Below, piece after piece: positions 15,987 through 23,165 of a DNA stretch of 30,661 nucleotides; within the stretch, counting starts at the first letter, position 1, and each line of letters starts with the position of its first letter. Location of the stretch: positions 1 to 30,661 of the forward strand of contig JBIOVB010000038.1 of the NCBI GenBank assembly GCA_044867525.1. Reading direction: 5' to 3'. This DNA comes from JALYNX01 sp044867525. Its GTDB lineage: Bacteria > Actinomycetota > Acidimicrobiia > Spongiisociales > ZC4RG35. The notes under the pieces are model-generated. The model saw only the letters and a list, made by a program, of their open reading frames with translations, did no database searches and was not told the DNA's origin. The translations under genes and the position numbers were made by a program.

Positions 15987-17264
15987 CTACCCCGATCCCA
16001 CGGTCGCGGGGGCGAACCCCACGAGGCCGTGCGACTCGAGCTCGCGGCCGAAGCCGATCAATCCCGCCTCGGATCCCATCCTTCCGATCGCCTGGAGAGA
16101 AGGCGCAGGCCCGGGCTCACCAGCCAGGGGAAGTGCCATGGCGGGATGCAATGCATGGTTCACGATCGCTGTGAACCAGGAGAGGACGGTCCGGTAATGA
16201 AGGCCTCCGATCATGTCCTCACCGATCTCCTTCCGCATCGCGGGCACGGTGGGTGTGAGCAGGAGGTCCACCGTCTCGAAGGCATCCGCGAACCGATCCC
16301 GAATCATCAGCTGCCACTCCCGCCCACGCGTGATCTCCTCTGGAGTCACCGCGGCGCAGTCGAGGAGCCGAGCCCTGACGTCTTCGCCATAGGGCCGGCC
16401 CGCCTCGAGGTATCCGGCGTGGACTGCGTTCACCTCCTCGGCGATGGCGAAGATCACCTCACGCCCGGGGACCACGTCGGGCATGGTGATCGGGTGCACC
16501 ACATGGCCCAGGTCGGCCAGCTCGGTGATGACCCTGTTGAATGAGGCGTCCACGCCCCCCTCCATCGGCGCCTGGTCATACCAGGGCTGCGGTATGCCGA
16601 GTCGGAGCCGCCCGGGGGCGGGCTCGGGCGTGACGTCGCCTGACATTGCCCGATAGGCGAGGTCGATGTTCTCCACGGAGTTGGCCAGAGGCCCGACGGT
16701 GTCGATAGATGGGACCAGCGGGAACACCCCGTCGAGGGGGATGCGACCGAAAGAGACCTTCAGGCCATAGCAGCCGCAAAGCGCCGCGGGAACCCGGACC
16801 GATCCACCGGTATCGGTTCCGATGGCGATCTGTGTGAGCCCTGCCCCCACTGCTGCCCCCGAGCCACCGGACGACCCGCCAGGGGAGGTCGCGGTGTCCC
16901 ACGGGTTGTGGACCGACCCGAAGTGTGGGTTTTCGCTGGAGAATCCGAACGCGAACTCGTGTAGACCGGTGCGGCCGATGACGACGGCTCCCGCCTCCTC
17001 GAGTCGCTGCACCGCGGGAGCAGTGTCTATGGCCATGAGCCGGTAGAACGCCGACCCGCAGGTGGTGACTCGGTCCTCGTGGTCCACGATGTCCTTGAGG
17101 CCGAGCGGAATGCCGGCGAGCGGACCGGCATCGCCGGCACTCTCCATGAGGCGATCGATGTCGGCGGCCCGGGCCAGGGCCCGCTCGTCGTCGATCAAGA
17201 TGAAGGCGTTGAGTGTCTCCTGGGAATCGCGGGCCAGCCGCAATGACTCGCCGACTCGATCCAC
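15987..17264 (-). CDS. amidase signature family hydrolase
   Basis: A 425-residue enzyme of the amidase signature family, with the Ser-cisSer-Lys triad in place: Lys57 (PLGLKDIVD), Ser131 (GGSSGGS) and the nucleophile Ser155 (DTGGSVR). Members hydrolyse amides, ureas or carbamates, and substrate cannot be read from the sequence. There is no GatB/GatC partner here and the C-terminal part is short, so this is unlikely to be the tRNA amidotransferase subunit GatA. The start is uncertain: GTG 17264 has GGAG 8 bases upstream, while GTG 17282 lies 7 bases after a TAGGTT box. The frame extends further upstream into the DUF3048 gene without a better start. Confidence 0.88.
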   Translation of the reverse strand: MDRVGESLRLARDSQETLNAFILIDDERALARAADIDRLMESAGDAGPLAGIPLGLKDIVDHEDRVTTCGSAFYRLMAIDTAPAVQRLEEAGAVVIGRTGLHEFAFGFSSENPHFGSVHNPWDTATSPGGSSGGSGAAVGAGLTQIAIGTDTGGSVRVPAALCGCYGLKVSFGRIPLDGVFPLVPSIDTVGPLANSVENIDLAYRAMSGDVTPEPAPGRLRLGIPQPWYDQAPMEGGVDASFNRVITELADLGHVVHPITMPDVVPGREVIFAIAEEVNAVHAGYLEAGRPYGEDVRARLLDCAAVTPEEITRGREWQLMIRDRFADAFETVDLLLTPTVPAMRKEIGEDMIGGLHYRTVLSWFTAIVNHALHPAMALPLAGEPGPAPSLQAIGRMGSEAGLIGFGRELESHGLVGFAPATVGSG

Positions 17265-17317
17265 GGCCGACACTCCGGACACGGAGTTGAACCTAATCCA
17301 GGGGAGTGTGCCCGGCC

Positions 17318-18358
17318 CTACTCGTAGCTGAGGCCGCCGGTGTCGGGCACGAGCGAGATCCAAACCTGTCCCGGTGGCACCGCGATCGTGTTGCCGTCGG
17401 CGTCGGTGAGGGTGTACCACTCGGTCTCCACGTCCCTTGTCCAGGTCCCTTCCACCACCTTGCCGTCGGCGAAGACCCAGGCCTGGCCGGACCCGACTGT
17501 GTGCGAGCTGGGCAAACCGTTGTTCGAGTACTGCTCGGACTCGAGCCCGATCAGCACCGGGAACCCGATTCGACCCTCGGTGCCGTCCTCGTCGCGCCAG
17601 CCCGACTCCTGGCCGTCCGTGGTGCGAAGCCAGGTCTTGGTGGGCGGGTCCCAGGTCCAGTCGACGTCGGTTCCCCTGAAGTCGATGTGAACTGCGCTCG
17701 CCGGCGCGGCATCAGGAGGCATCGCCCCGAACTCCCAGATCGGCCCGGTTGGGGGGAGGTCCTGGAACTCCCTGGCATCGGCGTCGGCACGCAGACCGTC
17801 CGTGGTGGTGTACAGGTTGTGCGGTGCCCGTCGGAACCCGACGCGGAATGCGGCCGGGGTGGTCTCGGTGAGCAGGTTGATGTCCATGGACCGAATCATG
17901 TTCTGTACCCAGCCCTGGGCCCCGGAGATGGCGAAGGTCGGTTGGTTGAGGGCGGTGAGCAGGGTGGCGTCGGTCGGCCGGCCGGAGCGCATCGGGCCCA
18001 GGAATTCGGCGTCGGACTGCATCCACAAGGTGAGGAACCGTGTGATCCCCTCCACCCTGATCTCGAACACGGCGTCGGCCTTGTTGACACCGGAGTGGGG
18101 CCGAGCGTTCGGATGATTGTCGAGCTTGACCGCGAGCAGCCTCCGCTCGAGGAGCGTTGGGTCGGTGACCGGGAGCCCATTGATCGGGGAGAGGGCGGAG
18201 CCGACAGTCGTGGTGGTCTCCGATTCACTCGTCGTGGTCGCCAGGGTGGTGGTCGTTTCCGGTGTCGAAGTGGTTGTCGTGGTCTCGGATCCTGCCGCCG
18301 GAGAGCAGGCAGCCACAGCCAGTGCGAGCACGATGAACCTATTGAGGGTTGAACGCAT
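17318..18358 (-). CDS. DUF3048 (YerB-like) lipoprotein
   Basis: A 346-residue lipoprotein with a basic N-terminus and lipobox VAAC (Cys18). A Thr/Ser/Glu-rich linker (about 24-52) precedes a DUF3048 domain, recognised by SPINGLPV, RRLLAVKLDNHPNARPHSGVNKADAVFE and FLGPMRSGRPTD. YerB-like proteins are extracytoplasmic and of unknown function. The ATG lies exactly 7 bases after a TACCCT box, with no Shine-Dalgarno, which suggests a leaderless mRNA. It is followed closely by the amidase gene. Confidence 0.88.
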   Translation of the reverse strand: MRSTLNRFIVLALAVAACSPAAGSETTTTTSTPETTTTLATTTSESETTTTVGSALSPINGLPVTDPTLLERRLLAVKLDNHPNARPHSGVNKADAVFEIRVEGITRFLTLWMQSDAEFLGPMRSGRPTDATLLTALNQPTFAISGAQGWVQNMIRSMDINLLTETTPAAFRVGFRRAPHNLYTTTDGLRADADAREFQDLPPTGPIWEFGAMPPDAAPASAVHIDFRGTDVDWTWDPPTKTWLRTTDGQESGWRDEDGTEGRIGFPVLIGLESEQYSNNGLPSSHTVGSGQAWVFADGKVVEGTWTRDVETEWYTLTDADGNTIAVPPGQVWISLVPDTGGLSYE

Positions 18359-18365
18359 TGGCGGC

Positions 18366-18371
18366 AGGGTA
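18366..18371 (-). promoter_or_regulatory. -10 box (TACCCT) for the DUF3048 gene
   Basis: TACCCT on the minus strand ends 7 bases before the ATG at 18358, so transcription would begin at or beside the start codon. The -35 is unclear. Confidence 0.5.
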
Positions 18372-18384
18372 TCCCCGATGCCGC

Positions 18385-18786
18385 CTAAACCGTTAACACT
18401 CCCCCGGTGACCGCGAGGTTGGGCAGAGCCTCCTGATGCTCATCTAGCACCACAGCGAGCTCGATCCCATCCGAGTTGGAGCGCAGGACATAGAGAGCAT
18501 CGATGTTGACTCCGGCGTCGGCGATAGCCCTCGTGAGACGCGCCAACTCCCCGGGGCGATGGGGGAGGTGGGCGGTCAGCACCATGTGCTCTTCTGAGTT
18601 GAGCGCGGCCTCGTCGAGCACCCTTCTCGTTGTGGGCGCGTCATCGACGATCAAGCGGACCGTGCCTTCGCCATTCGTGCCGTAGGCGGCGAGGGCCTCG
18701 ATGTTGACTCCGAACCCGGCGAGCGCCTCGGTGAGGCTGGCCAGTCGCCCGGGCCGATTCTCCATGTGGACCTCGAACTCGGTCAT
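18385..18786 (-). CDS. tandem ACT-domain protein
   Basis: A 133-residue protein made of two ACT domains (about 1-66 and 67-133), each starting with the pattern RPGxLAxLTxAxAxxGVNI: NRPGRLASLTEALAGFGVNI, then HRPGELARLTRAIADAGVNI. ACT domains bind amino acids and regulate metabolic enzymes. Here no catalytic domain is attached, so it may act as a stand-alone sensor or partner protein. Its ATG lies 7 bases after a TAGAGT box. Confidence 0.88.
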   Translation of the reverse strand: MTEFEVHMENRPGRLASLTEALAGFGVNIEALAAYGTNGEGTVRLIVDDAPTTRRVLDEAALNSEEHMVLTAHLPHRPGELARLTRAIADAGVNIDALYVLRSNSDGIELAVVLDEHQEALPNLAVTGGVLTV

Positions 18787-18793
18787 GTTCCGG

Positions 18794-18799
18794 ACTCTA
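18794..18799 (-). promoter_or_regulatory. -10 box (TAGAGT) for the ACT-domain gene
   Basis: TAGAGT on the minus strand ends 7 bases before the ATG at 18786, in the 27-base gap after the protease-glycosylase fusion gene. No Shine-Dalgarno is visible. Confidence 0.5.
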
Positions 18800-18813
18800 C
18801 GCGTCGTCGGAGG

Positions 18814-19758
18814 TCATGTGACCGGGAGCGCAGGCTCGGAGCGGCCGCGCCTCGAGAGATAGAGATGCCAGACCAGGCGAGCGGCCACCGCCCGAACCGG
18901 TCGCCACGGGGCGGAGATGATCTCGAGCTCGTCGGGCCCAGGCGCCTGATGGAGGCTGAGCGCTTCGGCGACTCCAACCTGGAGGGCCCGGTCGCCGACG
19001 GGGAACACGTCGGGCAGGAGCAGAGCCGAGAGCAGGTAGGCATCTGCGGTCCAGGAGCCGATCCCTCTCATCGCCAGCAAGCGGGCCCGTGCCTCATCTT
19101 CGTCCAGGCCCTCGAGGGCGGCGAGGTCGAGCGTCCCGGTCTCGACCGCCTCGGCGAGCGAGACCAGGTAGCCCGCTTTCTGCCTGGTCACGCCGATCGC
19201 CGTCAGCCCGGGCTCCCCGACGTCGAGCACGGATCCGGGGGTCACCTCGCCCACGAGCTCGATGAGCCGCCGGTACATTGCCGCCCCCGACTCGAGCGAG
19301 ACCTGCTGCTCGAGGATGAGGAGCACCAGCGTCGGGAAGCCCTCCTCGCGCTGCCAGAAGACCGGAAGCCCCCAATCTTCGATGATTGCGCTCAACCCCG
19401 GGTCCTCCTCAGCGAGCATCCGTGCCCCTTCGCCGAAGGTGATGGCATCGAGGTGAGTGACCCGCCGCCAGAGATCCTGCAGCGGGACCGGGCCCAGGCT
19501 CCTGGAGTCGGCCCGGGTCGCCGCGGCATTGTCCGACAGCACCCATGCCTCGTCGAGGCTGAGCCGCCGGTCTCCGACCGCCTCTCCGGGTCCGGCGACC
19601 ATTCGCTTCACCAGCCAGAAATCCGGGCGCCCGGGATGAGGGAATGCCACAACCTCCCCGGCCTGGGGTTGGATGGAGTCGGTAGCGACGAATTCGTCGC
19701 CCGGGAGGAGGGTCGGCAGCATCGATGATTCGGCTACGCGAAACCGGCGCATGGGCAT
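18814..19758 (-). CDS. fusion of a NiSOD-maturation-type S26 protease and an AlkA-type DNA glycosylase
   Basis: A 314-residue single frame with two unrelated domains. Residues 6-104 resemble the S26 peptidase that matures nickel superoxide dismutase: SSMLPTLLPGD with candidate nucleophile Ser12, LVKRM with base Lys51, and the tail VLSDNAAATRADSRSLGPVP. No membrane anchor is visible. Residues about 110-305 resemble 3-methyladenine DNA glycosylase II (HhH-GPD): GFPTLVLLILEQQVS, hairpin MRGIGSWTA (230-238), and candidate catalytic Asp256 in VFPVGDRAL, then APWRPVRAVAARLVWHLY. No 4Fe-4S cysteines. The gene is divergent from sodN, 52 bases away, which supports the protease role. ATG 19758 lies 9 bases after TACCCT; TTG 19797 is possible but adds non-conserved residues. 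Domain calls are firm, the fusion is unusual. Confidence 0.88.
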   Translation of the reverse strand: MPMRRFRVAESSMLPTLLPGDEFVATDSIQPQAGEVVAFPHPGRPDFWLVKRMVAGPGEAVGDRRLSLDEAWVLSDNAAATRADSRSLGPVPLQDLWRRVTHLDAITFGEGARMLAEEDPGLSAIIEDWGLPVFWQREEGFPTLVLLILEQQVSLESGAAMYRRLIELVGEVTPGSVLDVGEPGLTAIGVTRQKAGYLVSLAEAVETGTLDLAALEGLDEDEARARLLAMRGIGSWTADAYLLSALLLPDVFPVGDRALQVGVAEALSLHQAPGPDELEIISAPWRPVRAVAARLVWHLYLSRRGRSEPALPVT

Positions 19759-19767
19759 GATCGCCCG

Positions 19768-19777
19768 AGGGTATGGT
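19768..19777. promoter_or_regulatory. overlapping divergent -10 boxes of sodN and the protease-glycosylase gene
   Basis: AGGGTATGGT holds TACCCT on the minus strand (19773-19768), 9 bases before the fusion ATG, and TATGGT on the plus strand (19772-19777), upstream of sodN. A possible minus -35 TTGTCC lies 18 bases further. Two polymerases could not occupy both at once, so the genes are probably regulated together. Confidence 0.45.
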
Positions 19778-19810
19778 CGGAAGCACAGACCGGACAACCA
19801 AGGAGTGTCA

Positions 19811-20218
19811 ATGCGCCGGGTAACCGTTGCCCATGCACACTGTGACCTGTTCTGCGGGGTCTACGACCCGGCCCAGGCCAAGATCGAGGCGATGTCAGTG
19901 CTGAAGATCGCCGAGAAGTACGCCGAGTCGAGCGACGATGTGTTCAAGGCTCGCGCCATCGCTCTCAAGGAGGAGCGAGCCGAGGACGTCAAACACCATC
20001 TGATGGTGCTCTGGGTGGACTTCTTCACCGCCGACCACCGCAAGGAGTTTCCCGACCTCGACGATCTCTTCTGGAGGGCGATCCATCAGGCGGGCGACGC
20101 CAAGAAGTCGGTCGATCCCGAAGACGGGAGGAAGCTGATCGCGCTGATCGACGAGATCGCCGAAATCTTCTGGCGGACCGAGAAGGCCAAGGGGATGGGG
20201 GTTTACCCGCCCGCCTGA
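19811..20218 (+). CDS. sodN: nickel superoxide dismutase SodN, with a variant nickel hook
   Basis: A 135-residue precursor. Nine residues (MRRVTVAHA) precede the mature N-terminus, which starts HCDLFCGVYDPAQAKIEAMSV. Nickel is expected to be held by the new N-terminal His, Cys2 and Cys6, with Tyr9 near the active site. Proteolytic exposure of His1 is required, and the A-H-A just before it suits a signal-peptidase-like enzyme such as the one encoded divergently. The rest (RAIALKEERAEDVKHHLMVLWVDFF ... FWRTEKAKG) fits the four-helix NiSOD fold. The conserved Pro5 of the hook HCxxPCGxY is Phe here. AGGAG lies 5 bases before ATG 19811. Confidence 0.95.
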   Translation: MRRVTVAHAHCDLFCGVYDPAQAKIEAMSVLKIAEKYAESSDDVFKARAIALKEERAEDVKHHLMVLWVDFFTADHRKEFPDLDDLFWRAIHQAGDAKKSVDPEDGRKLIALIDEIAEIFWRTEKAKGMGVYPPA

Positions 20219-20424
20219 TCGCTTTCCGGTTTGGAGGCTCGTTTGAGGATCGATCCCGCCCTGGCCTTGGCGCTGTCGACGATGCGCCGGGCCCAGAGGA
20301 ATTCGTAGCCGAGCAGAGTCAGCCCGCCGAAGATTGTGAGCACTCCGGGTCCGGGGAGCACCAGCATCGCGACACCGGCGATGATGAGTGTGAAGCCACC
20401 CACGACATTGGCTACCCGCCTCAT
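20203..20424 (-). CDS. small PGPGW-type transmembrane protein
   Basis: A 73-residue protein with two hydrophobic stretches (about 6-26 and 29-44). The central LVLPGPGVLTIFGGLTLLGYEFLWARR, here cited only as LPGPG (23-27) and EFLWARR (41-47), matches the actinobacterial PGPGW family, with Val in place of the Trp. Function unknown. Its last 16 bases overlap the 3' end of the convergent sodN gene. No Shine-Dalgarno is evident at ATG 20424, so the start is provisional. Confidence 0.75.
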   Translation of the reverse strand: MRRVANVVGGFTLIIAGVAMLVLPGPGVLTIFGGLTLLGYEFLWARRIVDSAKARAGSILKRASKPESDQAGG

Positions 20425-20507
20425 GAGCTGAAACGTACCCGCGACCGGGGTTTGTGTGGATCGGGATTCACCCTGATTCGACCCCGACGCCCGTTCCCGG
20501 GTTTCGG

Positions 20508-22145
20508 TCAGTCGAGGGCGTCCGGCTCCAGCTTGGAGAAAAGAGGCCGGATCTCGCCCAACGGTGAGCCGGCTTCGACCGGCGGTCGGCGCCAGCCGTC
20601 GAGCTCCACGGGGCCGCCCAGCATCGCCCCCACCACCGGGGTGGTGAAGGGGAGATAGGGGGAAAGGGCGACCCTGATCCCCGAAATGGCCTGGATAGCC
20701 GTCCATAGGATCGTCTCGGCACGTTCCCGGTCTTCCTTGACCGACTTCCATGGTGCGTTCGCATTGAGGTAGACGTTCACATCGGATGCGGCATCCATCG
20801 CGGCCCGCAGGCCGGCGCGAAGCTCGACCTTCTCGATATGGGCGCCGACGGCATCAATCGCCGCGTCGACCTTGGCCAACAGCTCGTCGTCGTCGGGGCT
20901 GGGCATCGAATGCGAGGGCACCTTGCCGTCGAAGTTGGCCGCAGTCAGTGAGAGCACCCGGTTGACGAGGTTGCCCCAGGTGGCGACCAGCTCGTCGTTC
21001 ACCCTGCGGATGATCTCCTCGTCTCCGAGCTCGGTGTCGTTCTGCTCGGGGAGGACCGAGGCGATGGCGTACCGCAAAGGGTCGGGCTCCATGCGCTCGA
21101 CGTACCACCCCATCGATCGCCCCACGCCACGGCTCGCCGAGGCCTTCTCGGAGCCAAAAGTCACGTACTGGTTGGCAGGGACATCCGTTGGGAGATCGAG
21201 GCCCCCATAGCCCATCAGCATGCCGGGCCAGATCACCGTGTGGAACGGGATGTTGTCTTTGCCAACGAAGTAGTAGGACTCGGCCTCAGGGTCCTCCCAC
21301 CACAGCCGCCAGGCCTCGGGATCGCCTTTCAACTGGGCCCATTCCTTGGCCGCCGACAGGTAGCCGATCACTGCGTCGAACCAGACGTAGATGCGCTTCC
21401 CCGGGCCCAGATCATCGACGGGAACCTCCACTCCCCATTCGATATCGCGGGTGATGGCTCGATCGGGCAGGCCTTCATTGACCATCCCCAGCGCCCAATT
21501 CTTGACATGCCGGCGCCAGCCGGTCCGGGACTCCAGCCACTCGCGGAGCGGTTCTTGGAGCTTGGACAGCAGCAGGAAATAGTGCTCGGTGTCTCGAAGC
21601 ACCGGGGCTGCGCCGCTGAGCCGCGAGCGGGGGTCGATGAGGTCGGTGGCGTCGAGGGTGCGCCCACAGTTCTCGCATTGGTCTCCGCGGGCTTCGGGAT
21701 AGGCGCAGTGCGGGCAGGTGCCCTCCACATAGCGGTCCGGGAGGAAGCGCTGCGCTTCCGGATCGTAGAACTGTGCGGTCGTCTCTTTGGCCAGGTAGCC
21801 ATGCTCGAGGAGGCGCAGGAAGACATCCTGGGTCACTGCGTGATGGTTGGGAGTGCCGGTCGATGTGTAGAGGTCCCATGAGATCCCGAGACCGTCCCAG
21901 TTCTCCAGGAATTCCGCGTGGTATCGATCCACGATCACCTGCGGTTCGACGTTCTCGTTGTCGGCGCGGACGGTGATCGGCGTTCCGTGGACGTCGGATC
22001 CCGAGACCATCAGGACCTGGTTGCCGGCCATGCGGTGATAGCGGGCGAAGATGTCCGCAGGCAGGTAGGCGCCGGCCAGGTGCCCGAGGTGGCGGGGACC
22101 CGATGCATAAGGCCATGCCACCGCAACGAGGATGTGACGGGTCAT
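20508..22145 (-). CDS. metG: methionyl-tRNA synthetase
   Basis: A 545-residue class I synthetase that charges tRNA-Met. Visible features: the HIGH box as HLGH (19-22), a zinc knuckle with Cys144/Cys147 and Cys157/Cys160, the catalytic-domain segment YVWFDAVIGYLSAAKEWA (cited by its first residue 253), VGKDNIPFHTVIWP (294-307), and an anticodon-binding helical domain (WGNLVNRVL, NVYLNANAPWK). The KMSKS loop reads KASASRG (334-340), lacking the second Lys. There is no C-terminal EMAP-type tRNA-binding domain, as in many actinobacterial enzymes. ATG 22145 lies 8 bases after TACCCT, with no Shine-Dalgarno. Confidence 0.96.
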   Translation of the reverse strand: MTRHILVAVAWPYASGPRHLGHLAGAYLPADIFARYHRMAGNQVLMVSGSDVHGTPITVRADNENVEPQVIVDRYHAEFLENWDGLGISWDLYTSTGTPNHHAVTQDVFLRLLEHGYLAKETTAQFYDPEAQRFLPDRYVEGTCPHCAYPEARGDQCENCGRTLDATDLIDPRSRLSGAAPVLRDTEHYFLLLSKLQEPLREWLESRTGWRRHVKNWALGMVNEGLPDRAITRDIEWGVEVPVDDLGPGKRIYVWFDAVIGYLSAAKEWAQLKGDPEAWRLWWEDPEAESYYFVGKDNIPFHTVIWPGMLMGYGGLDLPTDVPANQYVTFGSEKASASRGVGRSMGWYVERMEPDPLRYAIASVLPEQNDTELGDEEIIRRVNDELVATWGNLVNRVLSLTAANFDGKVPSHSMPSPDDDELLAKVDAAIDAVGAHIEKVELRAGLRAAMDAASDVNVYLNANAPWKSVKEDRERAETILWTAIQAISGIRVALSPYLPFTTPVVGAMLGGPVELDGWRRPPVEAGSPLGEIRPLFSKLEPDALD

Positions 22146-22153
22146 CGAGGCTG

Positions 22154-22159
22154 AGGGTA
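22154..22159 (-). promoter_or_regulatory. -10 box (TACCCT) for metG
   Basis: TACCCT on the minus strand ends 8 bases before the metG ATG, in the 39-base gap after the EamA gene. This supports a separate, probably leaderless, metG transcript. Confidence 0.45.
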
Positions 22160-22184
22160 ACGAGGGGCGGTCACCACGGATTCC

Positions 22185-23093
22185 TCATTGAGCAGTGACG
22201 ATCCCCGGTTCAGGGACGTGCTTGGTGGCCCGCTCGGTGAGGATCACACCGCCCACGATGAGCGATGCGCCGGCGAGGACGGTGAGCGTGATGGTCTCGT
22301 TCAGGAAGATCACTGCCAAGACCACGGCGACCACCGGGACCAGGTACCCGGACACCCCGAGTCGCGACGCAGGGTTGATCTCGGCCGCAAACAGGAAGGC
22401 GGCGAAGGGCACGGCGGTGCCGAAGGAGCCGAGGACGGCGATCATCAGCCATGCCGATGGCTCGATCGCCCCGATGGTGCTCTCGCCGAGCACAGGCATG
22501 ATCAGGACGAAGAGAACGGTTGCGGTGGCGAATTGCGGTATCACCAGGCCCTCGCCACCGACCTCGAGGGCGAACTTGCGGGTGAGGGCGGAACCGATCC
22601 CGGCGAGGACGACGCCGATCAGAGCGATCGTCACCCCGCGCCCCAGATTATCGACTCCAGTCATCGTCGCCCCCCCGATGCCGACCAGGACGGCGGTGCC
22701 CAACACCGAGACCAACAGCCCCGGGATCGACTTCGGGTTGAAGCGCTCGCCGGGCACCACGAAGTGTGCTGCCACGATGGTGGTCAGGGGTATCAGGGCG
22801 ATCAGCAGCCCGCCGAGGCTCACAGGCACGTCTTCCAGGGCCAGCGTGAGCAGGGCGTTGGGGATGGTCATGGCGACGACTCCGAGGACGATCCCCCGGC
22901 GCCAGTGCTCCCGACCCAATCCACGCAGTGGTCTCCGGAGTAGCGAGACCACGAGGATGATGGCGAGGGCGATTCCAATCCGGAACGGGAGCAGCGTGAA
23001 GGTGGACACGCCGCTTTGCAGGATGGCCCGGGTGAGAACCGCCGACGAGCCCCAGCCGAGAGTCGCCAATACCAGTGGGGTCCACGGATTCAT
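22185..23093 (-). CDS. EamA-family (drug/metabolite transporter superfamily) membrane protein
   Basis: A 302-residue protein with about ten hydrophobic helices arranged as two EamA repeats (roughly 5-135 and 150-285). The start MNPWTPLVLATLGWGSSAVL and the second-repeat phrase NPASRLGVSGYLVPVVAVVL are characteristic of the 10-TM EamA exporters. These move amino acids, nucleobases or other small metabolites; the substrate cannot be told. A TAGCGT box ends 9 bases before the ATG. It diverges from the lipoprotein gene at 23166. Confidence 0.9.
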   Translation of the reverse strand: MNPWTPLVLATLGWGSSAVLTRAILQSGVSTFTLLPFRIGIALAIILVVSLLRRPLRGLGREHWRRGIVLGVVAMTIPNALLTLALEDVPVSLGGLLIALIPLTTIVAAHFVVPGERFNPKSIPGLLVSVLGTAVLVGIGGATMTGVDNLGRGVTIALIGVVLAGIGSALTRKFALEVGGEGLVIPQFATATVLFVLIMPVLGESTIGAIEPSAWLMIAVLGSFGTAVPFAAFLFAAEINPASRLGVSGYLVPVVAVVLAVIFLNETITLTVLAGASLIVGGVILTERATKHVPEPGIVTAQ

Positions 23094-23152
23094 GAGCCGG
23101 GCACGCTAACCGTGGCCGGACTCGGGCTAAAAGATAGGCCCCGACCCGCCGA

Positions 23153-23158
23153 TAACCT
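23153..23158 (+). promoter_or_regulatory. -10 box (TAACCT) for the lipoprotein gene at 23166
   Basis: TAACCT ends 7 bases before ATG 23166 and no Shine-Dalgarno is present, consistent with a leaderless mRNA. No good -35 could be assigned. Confidence 0.45.
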
Positions 23159-23165
23159 GATCACC

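Noticed and set aside
19440..19470. Frameshift or assembly join between protease and glycosylase domains
   Set aside because: The frame runs through without a stop and the linker is short and coding-like; reads would still be needed to settle it.
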